From: Bryobacterales bacterium
Lineage (GTDB): Bacteria > Acidobacteriota > Terriglobia > Bryobacterales > Bryobacteraceae
Direction of reading: 5' to 3'
DNA: 64,000 nt
Assembly (NCBI GenBank): GCA_020851555.1
Contig: JADZCM010000001.1
Coordinates: 178,344-242,343 of the forward strand
The notes under the pieces are model-generated. The model made no database searches, had not been told where the DNA came from, and saw nothing but the letters and a program-made list of their open reading frames with translations. Below are positions 9,052 through 16,388 of this stretch, piece after piece. A program made the translations under genes and the position numbers. Position 1 is the stretch's first letter. Each line of letters starts with the position of its first letter.

Positions 9052-9696
9052 CTAGTCCGGGACAACGATCTGGTCTCCGCTTTCCAGCAGGATATTCTGC
9101 CCCAGGTTCTTGCCCTGCGCCCATTCCCTGTAGTTGAACTTGTAACGCTTGGGGCCGCGGATGATCATGACGTTCTTGGTGTCGGCGTATTGGCGGAAAC
9201 CGCCCGCGATGGCGAGGGCTTGGGAGACCGTGGTGGGAACCACCAACTGGTATTGTCCGGGCCGGCCTACCTCGCCGATCACGAAGTACTTCTTGCTGTT
9301 GACCTGGGAGACCTGCACCATGACTTCAGGCTCGGTGATGAACTGGGTGAAGGCCTTCTTGAGGTTTTCGGACAACTTGTCCGGAGTCAGGCCGCCGGCC
9401 AGGACGTCGTTGAGCAGCGGGAGCGAGATCATGCCGTCCGGGCGCACCGCCACGGGGCCGCTCAGTTCGGGTTCCCGCCAGACGCGAATCGTCAGTACGT
9501 CTTCCGCTCCGATGACGTAGGTCTTGGGGTCGATCGGCGCTCCGACAGCTCCCGTGGCCTGCTCGTCACCCGCCCGTGAGGGGGCCGCGGGCGCCGGCTC
9601 CTTCGCCTGCTCCTGAGCCGGTTCCGCGGACAGGCGGACAGAGACCGCGACGAGACATGAGGCCAAACACGCAATCAACAGTCCGCTTCGACGCAT
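9052..9696 (-). CDS. Polysaccharide biosynthesis/export protein (Wza-like)
   Basis: This is a periplasmic or outer-membrane polysaccharide export protein. The product has a signal peptide (MRRSGLLIACLASCLVAVSVRLSAEPA), then a Poly_export domain at about residues 50-130 (YVIGAEDVLTIRVWREPELSGPVAVRPDGMISLPLL) and a SLBB domain (KKYFVIGEVGRPGQYQLV) ending GDQIVVPD. At 214 residues it has one SLBB domain and no C-terminal helix barrel, so it is shorter than E. coli Wza (about 380) and is more like the short exporters of other phyla. A TTG six bases upstream could also serve as start. It is the first gene of the export operon wza-wzz-kinase, with a candidate promoter near 9786. Confidence 0.9.
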   Translation of the reverse strand: MRRSGLLIACLASCLVAVSVRLSAEPAQEQAKEPAPAAPSRAGDEQATGAVGAPIDPKTYVIGAEDVLTIRVWREPELSGPVAVRPDGMISLPLLNDVLAGGLTPDKLSENLKKAFTQFITEPEVMVQVSQVNSKKYFVIGEVGRPGQYQLVVPTTVSQALAIAGGFRQYADTKNVMIIRGPKRYKFNYREWAQGKNLGQNILLESGDQIVVPD

Positions 9697-9785
9697 CTGC
9701 AAGTCTGTTCCGGAGGCGAGTTACACCCTACCTCCACGCCAGCCCAGCCTCTCCGGACCCGCCGGGCGGCCGGCTGACTGCCATT

Positions 9786-9791
9786 ATTGTA
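9786..9791 (-). promoter_or_regulatory. Candidate -10 box of the exopolysaccharide operon
   Basis: Read on the minus strand this is TACAAT, five of six bases of the -10 consensus, about 90 bases before the wza-like start. No good -35 box is visible. It lies between the dyad at 9816-9844 and the first gene of the operon. Confidence 0.35.
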
Positions 9792-9815
9792 CACCAACGA
9801 CTCCGTTTCAGCAGC

Positions 9816-9844
9816 CCTGGAGCGCGGCTCCAGGACCAAGGTCC
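9816..9844. promoter_or_regulatory. Pair of inverted repeats upstream of the exopolysaccharide operon
   Basis: A perfect 8-bp stem with a 3-base loop (CCTGGAGC, GCG, GCTCCAGG; 9816-9834) is followed directly by a 5-bp stem with a 2-base loop (GGACC, AA, GGTCC; 9833-9844). There is no T-run after either in the direction of transcription, so a simple intrinsic terminator for the upstream barrel gene is doubtful. An operator is possible. Confidence 0.4.
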
Positions 9845-9964
9845 GGTCCGGCCACTCTTCCGTAAGTCGTTATCGGGGAAGAATGAACTCCAGCCCTGCC
9901 GGCGGCCGCGCCGCGTAGCACGGGGCATGCACGGCGCCTGCCCGCGCAGTCCTCGGAGAGGGTC

Positions 9965-10600
9965 TCAGAAGGTGAGGCCGATACCCAGCGTCGCCTGCTG
10001 CTGGCGCACATACCCGTGAGAGTTCATGAGATCCGCGAACTGAAGCTTGTAGGGCTTGCCTGTGAACGTGTCACGCAGATCCACGCGTACCAGCGCCCGC
10101 TTGTGCAGCCTGATCTTGATGCCCCCGCCGTAGTTGACGCCGTAGTTGAGGGTGGGCTCTTTTCTCCATCCTTCGATGTGAGGCTTGCCGCTGCGGCGTG
10201 CTTCCAGACCCACCGTCAGAAACGGGCGGAATCTCTCGTTCTTGGGCATCCAGTAGGCCAGGAAGTTGTAGGAAAGCTGGTGCAGCAGAACTCTGCCGGT
10301 TTTGGGGACGCGCGGGGCGGTCTCGGTGTCCTGGAAGACGGTCGCCAGCCTGGCCTCGGTCTGAAGCGCGGTCAGTTCGTGGCCGTAATAACCGGGAGTG
10401 TTGAGCGTGATCCGCAGCCCGTAGGTGTAACCGTTTCTAAAGGTTGTGTCGCTGTCTTTGCCTTGCACCGCGGAGGCGTACCCGAGCGGCGCCCGGCTGA
10501 CCCGCGTCCATCCGGCGATGGGTGCGACCTCCAGCGTCTGCGCCCCGGCGGAGGCAACGGCTAACAGCGACAAAAGGACCGGACAGCAAAACCTGTTCAT
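9965..10600 (-). CDS. Hypothetical outer-membrane beta-barrel protein
   Basis: The 211-residue product has a clear signal peptide (MNRFCCPVLLSLLAVASAGAQ, cleavage after AGA) and then alternating hydrophobic and polar strands. It ends with LGIGLTF, a terminal phenylalanine typical of outer-membrane barrels. Strands such as YTYGLRITLN, RPFLTVGLEAR, LNYGVNYGGGIKIRL and RALVRVDLRDTFTG resemble the small OmpA/OmpW-like eight-stranded barrels common in Acidobacteriota. The substrate or role is unknown. It has its own good promoter (10652-10681) and a 5' leader with a small hairpin. The 264 bases downstream, before the wza-like gene, hold only the dyads and -10 box listed separately. Confidence 0.75.
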   Translation of the reverse strand: MNRFCCPVLLSLLAVASAGAQTLEVAPIAGWTRVSRAPLGYASAVQGKDSDTTFRNGYTYGLRITLNTPGYYGHELTALQTEARLATVFQDTETAPRVPKTGRVLLHQLSYNFLAYWMPKNERFRPFLTVGLEARRSGKPHIEGWRKEPTLNYGVNYGGGIKIRLHKRALVRVDLRDTFTGKPYKLQFADLMNSHGYVRQQQATLGIGLTF

Positions 10601-10630
10601 AGTGTTCGCGGATCAGGCAGCGAGACAGCC

Positions 10631-10644
10631 TCCGCTCTCGCGGA
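10631..10644 (-). promoter_or_regulatory. GAGA-tetraloop hairpin in the 5' leader of the barrel gene
   Basis: On the transcript strand the leader contains TCCGC-GAGA-GCGGA, a 5-bp stem closed by a GNRA-type tetraloop, between the candidate promoter and the start codon at 10600. It could stabilise the mRNA. Short stems of this kind also arise by chance. Confidence 0.35.
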
Positions 10645-10651
10645 AACCACG

Positions 10652-10681
10652 ATTATAGCTTGACCGCTGAACAGCCGTCAG
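10652..10681 (-). promoter_or_regulatory. Sigma70-type promoter of the barrel gene
   Basis: On the minus strand, CTGACG (four of six bases of TTGACA) is followed after 18 bases by a perfect TATAAT (10652-10657). The box lies 52 bases before the barrel protein start. It overlaps the last codons of the upstream UxuA-like gene. Confidence 0.6.
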
Positions 10682-11838
10682 CCTTTGCTCTGTGCAGCCT
10701 TCAAAAAGGCGTTCATCTGGCCGAGCAGGTAACCCAACCCGGCGTTCGGGCGGTAGCCCTGTCCCGCTCCGCCTCCTCTGGCGCCTCCGGCGGAAGGACT
10801 GCCGAAAGCGGGGATATGGTCGGGGATGGCGATACCGTCGAACTTGACGTCCACCAGGGCCTTCATGACCTTGGTCATGTCGTAGTAGCCGTCGTCAAGA
10901 AGCGTCTCGTTGAAGTGAGGCAACGGTGAGTTTACGTTGCGGAAGTGCACCTTGAAGAGCTTTTTCTGGCCGCCGAAGTACTTGATGGTCTCCACCACAT
11001 CCTTGCCCATAAGCGGCCCGCCCTCGAGCCAGCAGCCCACGCAGAGGCACATGCCGACATTGGGGCTGTTGGCGATCTCGAGGGCCTTCTTGTAGCCATC
11101 GAAGCTGCTGAAGATGCAGCGGGGGACCCCGGCGATCATGGGCTGCGGCGGGTCGTCCGGATGAATCCCGATCCGTACGCCGGCCTCTTCAGCCACCGGC
11201 ACCACCTTCTTGATGAAGTAGGTATAGTTGTCCCAGATCTCTTCTTTGGAGAAGACGCGGCCGTGCGACAGCGGCTGCTTGTAAGTCTTCCCTGACCAAG
11301 TGCCCGTGTAGTTCGGGCTGTTCGAATCGACGTCCCGGGCCACATAACCGCGGGGCGTGGTCACGCGGCCGCTGGACCAGATGCCGTTGCCCATATGCGC
11401 ATAGGTGGTGTAGGGAATGCCAGCTTTGCCTAAGTAACGCAGGTAATTCAGGTATTCCTCGATCTTCTGGTCGCGGCCCGGGAGGTTCAGGGTGACCTCC
11501 TCCATGTTGTGCAAGCTGCCGCTCGGGCCGACGCCGCTGCCGATGTTATATACCTTGAAGCCGCCCGCCTCCCACTGCTCGCGCATCTTGATGAAGCCTT
11601 CGGCGGTAGCCGTCTGGGGCGTGGCTCCCAGGCTCACCCAGGTGACCCCGAGCTGCTTGAGATAGAGCATGTGCTCTTCGCTGGCCTGCCCGCCGCCGGT
11701 CCCTATCTTGATGCCCGGGGGAACAGTGGGAAGTTTCGCCGAACTCCTGCCGGCGGAGGCCATCAGGGCGGCGCCGCCCAGCGCCATTTTGGCGAACTGC
11801 CTGCGATCGGTCGATCGCGCGGTTTCATGCCCGTCCAT
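10678..11838 (-). CDS. Exported UxuA-like TIM-barrel protein (mannonate dehydratase family)
   Basis: UxuA dehydrates D-mannonate to 2-keto-3-deoxygluconate in hexuronate breakdown, using a metal in a TIM barrel. This 386-residue protein shows the family pattern IGIHPDDPPQPMIAGVPRCIFSS followed by NVGMCLCVGCW, and later KVHFRNVNSPLPHFNETLLDDGYYDM, which carry the expected metal-binding His, Cys and Asp residues. Unlike classical cytoplasmic UxuA it starts with a Tat-like signal (STDRRQFAKMALGGAALMASAG). The ATG at 11836-11838 is preferred over the one at 11844 because AAAGGAG then has correct spacing (8 bases). A glycine-rich insertion (GSPSAGGARGGGAGQG) lies near the C terminus. The ManD-like gene is 41 bases upstream in the same operon. 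The actual substrate is not proven. Confidence 0.75.
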   Translation of the reverse strand: MDGHETARSTDRRQFAKMALGGAALMASAGRSSAKLPTVPPGIKIGTGGGQASEEHMLYLKQLGVTWVSLGATPQTATAEGFIKMREQWEAGGFKVYNIGSGVGPSGSLHNMEEVTLNLPGRDQKIEEYLNYLRYLGKAGIPYTTYAHMGNGIWSSGRVTTPRGYVARDVDSNSPNYTGTWSGKTYKQPLSHGRVFSKEEIWDNYTYFIKKVVPVAEEAGVRIGIHPDDPPQPMIAGVPRCIFSSFDGYKKALEIANSPNVGMCLCVGCWLEGGPLMGKDVVETIKYFGGQKKLFKVHFRNVNSPLPHFNETLLDDGYYDMTKVMKALVDVKFDGIAIPDHIPAFGSPSAGGARGGGAGQGYRPNAGLGYLLGQMNAFLKAAQSKG

Positions 11839-11879
11839 TTGCATCGCTCCTTTCGACTCTCTCCATGATCGCAAACTCA

Positions 11880-13184
11880 TCAAGGCCTGACCACCGCGCC
11901 GTCCACGGTCCGGTCCAGCCCGTACATCCCGCCCCGCTGCACGGGTTTCCAGGGATACTTGGCGGCCAGAGTTTCGTTGATATCCAGGCCCAGCCCCGGC
12001 CTGCCGCTCCCGTAGAGATAACCTTTGCGGATCTCCCCACACCCCGGCAGCACTTCCCGCGCCGCGGCCGGGAACCCGTTCTCCTCCTGGATGCCGAAGG
12101 CGGGGCTGCTGATATCCACGTGGTAGGCGGCCATCTGGTTCACCGGATCGTTTTCGCCGCCTTCCTGGAACGCCGTCTTCACTCCGAAGTAGTCGCACAG
12201 GCCCGCCAGGCGCTTGGCGGGAGTGATCCCGCCGATGGCGGCGACGCGGCAGCGGACGAAGTCGATGAGACGGCCGGTGATCAGCGGCACGTACTCGTAG
12301 GGGTGCGTGAACACTTCGCCCACGGCCTGCGGCGTGGTGCAGATCCTCCGTATGTGGGCGTACCAGTCGATCTGCTCCGGAGCCAGCACGTCCTCGACGA
12401 AGTACATCTGGAGCGGTTGCAGGCGCCGGCAGAACTCCACGGCGTTCATGCCGGTCAGGTGCGAGTGCACGTCGTGGCAGAGCTTCGGCTCCGGCCCGAG
12501 CTTGGCGCGCACCTGCTCCAGCATCCTCGCCACCGTGTCGACGTACACCTCCTCGTCGAAGACCCTGCCCGTGGAGCCGCCCTCCGGACGGCTGGCCTGC
12601 CCCGCCGGAATGAACCCGCCGCCGCCGTAGGCGCCGAACTGCACCCGGACGTGCCGGTAGCCGTTGGCCATGGACTTCTGCACGGCGGCGACCGCGGCCT
12701 CGACGTCGTTGCCGGCGGCGTGATCGTAGCAGGGGACCGCATCGCGCACCTTGCCGCCCAGCAGTTCATAGACCGGCATGCCCGCGCGCTTGCCCTTGAT
12801 GTCCCACAGCGCCATGTCCATGGCGCTCAGGACGCAGTTGTTGACCGGCCCGTTGCGCCAGTAGGTGCGCAGGTGGCCGCTCTGCCACAGGTCCTCGATC
12901 TGGTCGGGATTCTTGCCGATCAGAAAGGGAATCAGGTGCTTGTCGAGGGCTTCCACCACGGCGTAGGCCTGGTAGTTGTTGTTGGCCGAGCCGATGCCGT
13001 AGAGGCCGTCCTCGCTGGTCATGATCTTCAGGAAGATCCAGCGGTAATTGCCGCCGGCGCTGGTGGTGATGACTTTGGCCGACTTGATGGTGAGCGGCGC
13101 AAGCCCGCGCGTGCGGGCTTCGTACTGCTGGGCCGCCGCGGCAGGCACGACGGCGAAGCCTTTGAGCAAGTCCCTGCGATTCAT
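11880..13184 (-). CDS. Exported enolase-superfamily sugar-acid dehydratase (ManD/RspA-like)
   Basis: This 434-residue protein belongs to the enolase superfamily, mannonate/gluconate dehydratase branch (ManD, RspA). It has the capping-domain start and barrel-borne metal ligands: LCHDVHSHLT (Asp), YFVEDVL (Glu) and AVGEVFTHPYE (Glu). Later there is a QEGGENDPVNQMAAYHVD segment typical of the ManD group. The N terminus (MNRRDLLKGFAVVPAAAAQ) looks like a twin-arginine signal, so the protein is probably exported, unusual for ManD. It precedes the UxuA-like gene, a structurally unrelated enzyme family that can catalyse the same reaction. The reaction is inferred from family resemblance; members of this branch vary in substrate and many have low activity. 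Confidence 0.8.
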   Translation of the reverse strand: MNRRDLLKGFAVVPAAAAQQYEARTRGLAPLTIKSAKVITTSAGGNYRWIFLKIMTSEDGLYGIGSANNNYQAYAVVEALDKHLIPFLIGKNPDQIEDLWQSGHLRTYWRNGPVNNCVLSAMDMALWDIKGKRAGMPVYELLGGKVRDAVPCYDHAAGNDVEAAVAAVQKSMANGYRHVRVQFGAYGGGGFIPAGQASRPEGGSTGRVFDEEVYVDTVARMLEQVRAKLGPEPKLCHDVHSHLTGMNAVEFCRRLQPLQMYFVEDVLAPEQIDWYAHIRRICTTPQAVGEVFTHPYEYVPLITGRLIDFVRCRVAAIGGITPAKRLAGLCDYFGVKTAFQEGGENDPVNQMAAYHVDISSPAFGIQEENGFPAAAREVLPGCGEIRKGYLYGSGRPGLGLDINETLAAKYPWKPVQRGGMYGLDRTVDGAVVRP

Positions 13185-13254
13185 GGAGCCTCCTCGGTCG
13201 GATTTAGGATACTACAGCAATGCGAGCCTGGCACGCCCACGGCGAGGGCGGCAT

Positions 13255-13284
13255 TTGACACTTTCGGAGGCTGCCCGTTAAGCT
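13255..13284 (+). promoter_or_regulatory. Promoter of the nuo operon
   Basis: A perfect TTGACA (13255-13260) is followed after 18 bases by TAAGCT (13279-13284), which keeps the key -12 T, -11 A and -7 T positions. The nuoC start lies 24 bases further. This is the best -35 box seen in the window and fits the divergent gap between the ManD-like gene and nuoC. Confidence 0.6.
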
Positions 13285-13307
13285 AGGAATTCTTCCTCGG
13301 ATTACCC

Positions 13308-13901
13308 ATGGCCGACCAGCCCAAACCCGAAGGAAAGGCTCCCACTGCGCCTGTACCTCCCGCGGCTCCCAAGGCGCCTCCTCCGCCTCCTCAGGCGCCC
13401 GCAACCCCCTGGGAAAGCGGCCTCACCCGGGCCCTCAAGGAACGGTTCGGCGATCAGATCCTGGAGTTCACGGCCCAGCACGGGCAGGAGTTCCTGGTGG
13501 CAAAACCCGAAGCCGTCATCCCCATCCTCGGCTACCTGAAGTCCGAGGCGGCCTTCGACTACCTGGTGGATGTCACGGCCGTCGATTACCCCAAGCGCGC
13601 GGAGCGGTTCGACCTGGTTTACGTCCTCTACAGTTTCGCCCGGAACCAGAGGATTCGCCTCAAGACCAGGATCCCCGAGGGCTATCAGCCTCCCACCGCC
13701 ACGGACGTGCACCTGACCGCCGACTGGCTGGAGCGCGAGGTGTTCGACATGTTCGGAATCGAGTTCAGCGGGCACCCGAACATGCGGCGCATCCTGATGC
13801 CCGAGGAGTGGGAGGGATATCCGCTGCGAAAGGATTACTCGATTCTCCGGCAGGACGAAGCCTGGGTCAGGCAAAACCTGGGGATCGAAAGCGCGCAATA
13901 G
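13308..13901 (+). CDS. nuoC: NADH-quinone oxidoreductase subunit C
   Basis: NuoC is a peripheral-arm subunit of respiratory complex I and, with NuoD, forms the module around the quinone site. The product is 197 residues. The typical 30-kDa subunit sequence is clear: [28 protein letters not shown], then the family signature around [24 protein letters not shown], ending YPLRKDYS. The first 32 residues are a proline/alanine-rich extension ([20 protein letters not shown]) not found in the usual NuoC. It starts a nine-gene operon running to nuoH, and nuoD begins one base after its stop. The gene starts with ATG at 13308 behind the promoter at 13255. No nuoA or nuoB precedes it. Confidence 0.95.
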   Translation: MADQPKPEGKAPTAPVPPAAPKAPPPPPQAPATPWESGLTRALKERFGDQILEFTAQHGQEFLVAKPEAVIPILGYLKSEAAFDYLVDVTAVDYPKRAERFDLVYVLYSFARNQRIRLKTRIPEGYQPPTATDVHLTADWLEREVFDMFGIEFSGHPNMRRILMPEEWEGYPLRKDYSILRQDEAWVRQNLGIESAQ

Positions 13902-13902
13902 G

Positions 13903-15015
13903 ATGGCGGAACCCACTTTCCTCGACTCCACGGAAATGGTCCTGAACATGGGGCCGCAGCACCCCTCCACGCACGGAGTGCTGCGCGTGATCCTCAAGCT
14001 GGACGGCGAGAGGGTGCGGGGGACGGACTGCGTCATCGGCTACCTCCACCGGGGCCTGGAGAAGATCGGCGAGAACCGGACCTACGCGATGTACGTGCCC
14101 TACGTGGACCGCGCGGATTACGTGGCCGCGGTCTCCAACGGGTTGGGCTTCTGCCTGGCCGCCGAGAAACTGCTGGGCGTCGAGGCGCCGCCCCGGGCGC
14201 AGGCCATCCGGGTCATCCTGGCCGAACTGACCAGGATTTCCAGCCACCTTCTCTGGCTGGGCACGCACTGCCTGGACATTGGCGCGACAACCCCGCTCTT
14301 CTACACCTTCCGGGAGCGGGAGTTCATCATGGACATCTTCGAGAAGTACTGCGGCGCCCGGCTGACCACGCACGCCTTCCGCATCGGCGGGCTTCAGTAC
14401 GAGACCTATGATGAGTTTCTGGACGAGTGCCGCAGTTTCTGCGAATGGCTGCCGCCCAAGCTCGAAGAGTATGACCGCCTCCTTACCGGCAACCGCATCC
14501 TGATCGGCCGGATGAGGGAGGTGGGTATTCTGAACGCCGAAGACTGCAAGGCGTACGGCGTCACGGGCCCTATGCTGCGCGCGGCGGGCGTGAAGTGGGA
14601 CCTGCGCCGGGCGCAGCCTTACAGCGGCTACGAGAACTACGATTTCGAGATCCCCACGGGCGAGCGGGGCGACACCTACGACCGGTACCTGGTTCGCATG
14701 GAGGAGATGCGGCAGGCCGCCAGGATCGTCCGCCAGGCGGCGGACAGCATGCCCGACGGTCCCATCATGGCCAAGGTCCCCAAGGTGATCAAGCCGCCGG
14801 CGGGAGAAGTCTACGTATCGGTGGAAGCCCCCAAGGGTGAGCTTGGCTATTTCGTGGTGAGCGACGGATCCACCCAGCCGTACCGGGTGCGCATCCGGCC
14901 GCCTTCGTTCGTGAATCTCCAGGCGCTCGACAGGATGGCGCGGGGCGCGCTGGTGGCGGACTTGGTGGCGATCATCGGCACGATCGACATCGTGCTGGGA
15001 GAGGTGGACCGCTAG
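13903..15015 (+). CDS. nuoD: NADH-quinone oxidoreductase subunit D
   Basis: NuoD is the 49-kDa subunit whose fold derives from NiFe hydrogenase large subunits; it lines the quinone-binding cavity of complex I. The 370-residue protein begins with the hallmark [22 protein letters not shown] and continues with [19 protein letters not shown] and [23 protein letters not shown]. It ends with the usual DIVLGEVDR. Length and motifs are normal. It lies one base after nuoC and four bases before nuoI, in a tight operon. It is a separate gene here, not fused to nuoC as in enterobacteria. Nothing in it looks damaged. Confidence 0.97.
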   Translation: MAEPTFLDSTEMVLNMGPQHPSTHGVLRVILKLDGERVRGTDCVIGYLHRGLEKIGENRTYAMYVPYVDRADYVAAVSNGLGFCLAAEKLLGVEAPPRAQAIRVILAELTRISSHLLWLGTHCLDIGATTPLFYTFREREFIMDIFEKYCGARLTTHAFRIGGLQYETYDEFLDECRSFCEWLPPKLEEYDRLLTGNRILIGRMREVGILNAEDCKAYGVTGPMLRAAGVKWDLRRAQPYSGYENYDFEIPTGERGDTYDRYLVRMEEMRQAARIVRQAADSMPDGPIMAKVPKVIKPPAGEVYVSVEAPKGELGYFVVSDGSTQPYRVRIRPPSFVNLQALDRMARGALVADLVAIIGTIDIVLGEVDR

Positions 15016-15019
15016 GATC

Positions 15020-15481
15020 ATGTCTTTACGGAAGTTCTTCAGAACGGTCTTTCTGGTTGACCTGCTGGAAGGACTCGGCGTCACCTTCCGCTATCAGCCC
15101 ACAAAGAACGTCTGCACCGAGCAGTATCCCGCCGAACGGCCGAAGATCGCCGAGCGGTTCCGGGGCGCGCCGCGCTTGAACACCAACCCGGAGACCGGCG
15201 AGACGTTGTGTATTGCCTGCAACCTGTGCGCCGTGGCCTGCCCCGAGCAGTTGATCGTGCTCGCGAGCGAGCGCAATGAAAAGACGCGCCGCAAAGAACT
15301 GACCACTTTCACTTTCGACATCTCCCGCTGCATGTTCTGCGGGCTGTGCGAGGACGCCTGCCCGGTGGATGCGCTGGAGTTGACGCAGGATTTCGAACTG
15401 GCAAGCTACACCCGGGAAGGCGCCATCTGGGACCGGCAGATGCTGGAGGAGGGACCGAAACCGACGCGATACAAGTACTGA
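15020..15481 (+). CDS. nuoI: NADH-quinone oxidoreductase subunit I
   Basis: NuoI carries the last iron-sulfur relays (N6a/N6b) that lead electrons to N2 and quinone in complex I. The 153-residue protein holds two complete 4Fe-4S motifs, CIACNLCAVACP and CMFCGLCEDACP, spaced as in the family. An N-terminal amphipathic region (FRTVFLVDLLEGLGVTFRY) would dock on the membrane arm. The gene follows nuoD directly. nuoG, nuoF, nuoE and nuoB, which would carry the other clusters, are not in this operon. A 76-base gap separates it from nuoJ, the largest gap in the nuo operon. Confidence 0.96.
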   Translation: MSLRKFFRTVFLVDLLEGLGVTFRYQPTKNVCTEQYPAERPKIAERFRGAPRLNTNPETGETLCIACNLCAVACPEQLIVLASERNEKTRRKELTTFTFDISRCMFCGLCEDACPVDALELTQDFELASYTREGAIWDRQMLEEGPKPTRYKY

Positions 15482-15557
15482 GCCGCGGGCCAGGCGAACC
15501 TGGTTCTCAGGCTGACGGTTGTGGCGGCCGGGCACGCCCGGCCGCGGGCATATCCCG

Positions 15558-16067
15558 ATGATCGACACATTGTTCTTTTATCTGTTCGCGCTGATGACGC
15601 TGGGCGGCGGGGTGCTGACGATCACGCGCCGCAGCGCCGTGCACAGCGCGATCTGGCTGATCGTGTCGCTGGCGGGCGCGGCCGGGTTGTACCTGCTTCA
15701 GAAAGCGGAATTCCTGTTCGCGGTCCAGATCATACTCTACGTCGGCGGCATCGTGCTTCTGTTCCTGTTCGTCATCATGCTGGTGAATCTGGACCAGGCG
15801 GCGCGAGAGCGGCAGTTCAACCGGCAGTGGTGGCTGGCGCTGGCCTCGGCGCTGGGGGTGGGAGGCCTGATCTTCTACTTTCTCCGCGCGGGCTCGGGGT
15901 CCCTGCAACTGGCCGCCGCGCCGGTTCCCTCGCCGGTTCTGGAGGGCAACACGGAGCGGCTCGCCGACGTGCTCTTCTCGCAATACCTGCTGCCCTTCGA
16001 GGTGGCTTCCATCCTGCTGCTGGTGGCGGTGGTCGGCTCCGTCATCATGGCTAGAAAGAGGGTCTGA
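15558..16067 (+). CDS. nuoJ: NADH-quinone oxidoreductase subunit J
   Basis: NuoJ is a membrane-arm subunit of complex I that helps form the proton path near the quinone cavity. The 169-residue product has five hydrophobic segments and the family features [18 protein letters not shown] and the conserved [20 protein letters not shown], the pi-bulge helix region. An in-frame TTG lies upstream at 15519, but the ATG at 15558 gives the normal start [18 protein letters not shown]. The stop overlaps the nuoK start (TGATG). An unusually long loop with Ser/Ala/Pro ([22 protein letters not shown]) lies before the last helix. Confidence 0.94.
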   Translation: MIDTLFFYLFALMTLGGGVLTITRRSAVHSAIWLIVSLAGAAGLYLLQKAEFLFAVQIILYVGGIVLLFLFVIMLVNLDQAARERQFNRQWWLALASALGVGGLIFYFLRAGSGSLQLAAAPVPSPVLEGNTERLADVLFSQYLLPFEVASILLLVAVVGSVIMARKRV

Positions 16068-16378
16068 TGTTCCACCCGATTACGACGGTTCACTACCTGG
16101 TGCTGAGCGCGGCGCTGCTGCTGGTCGGGACCATCGGAGTGCTCGCGCGCCGGAATATCGTCATCATCCTGATGTCCATCGAGCTGATTCTGAACGCCGT
16201 CAACATCAACCTGATCGCGTTCTCCCACTACTTCCAGCAGGTGACCGGGCAGATCTTCGCCATCTTTGTCATTACGGTGGCCGTGGCCGAGGCGGCGGTG
16301 GGCCTGGGCATCCTCATCGCGCTGTTCCAGAACAAGGAGACCGTGCTGGCGGACGAGGTCGACCTGCTGAAGTGGTGA
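16067..16378 (+). CDS. nuoK: NADH-quinone oxidoreductase subunit K
   Basis: NuoK is a small three-helix membrane subunit of complex I carrying glutamates essential for proton pumping. The 103-residue protein matches the family closely: [26 protein letters not shown] holds the first conserved Glu, and [17 protein letters not shown] holds the second. The ATG overlaps the nuoJ stop by one base, so the two genes are translationally coupled. The C terminus ([14 protein letters not shown]) is normal. nuoL begins 10 bases after its stop. Confidence 0.96.
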   Translation: MFHPITTVHYLVLSAALLLVGTIGVLARRNIVIILMSIELILNAVNINLIAFSHYFQQVTGQIFAIFVITVAVAEAAVGLGILIALFQNKETVLADEVDLLKW

Positions 16379-16388
16379 GGCAACCGCG

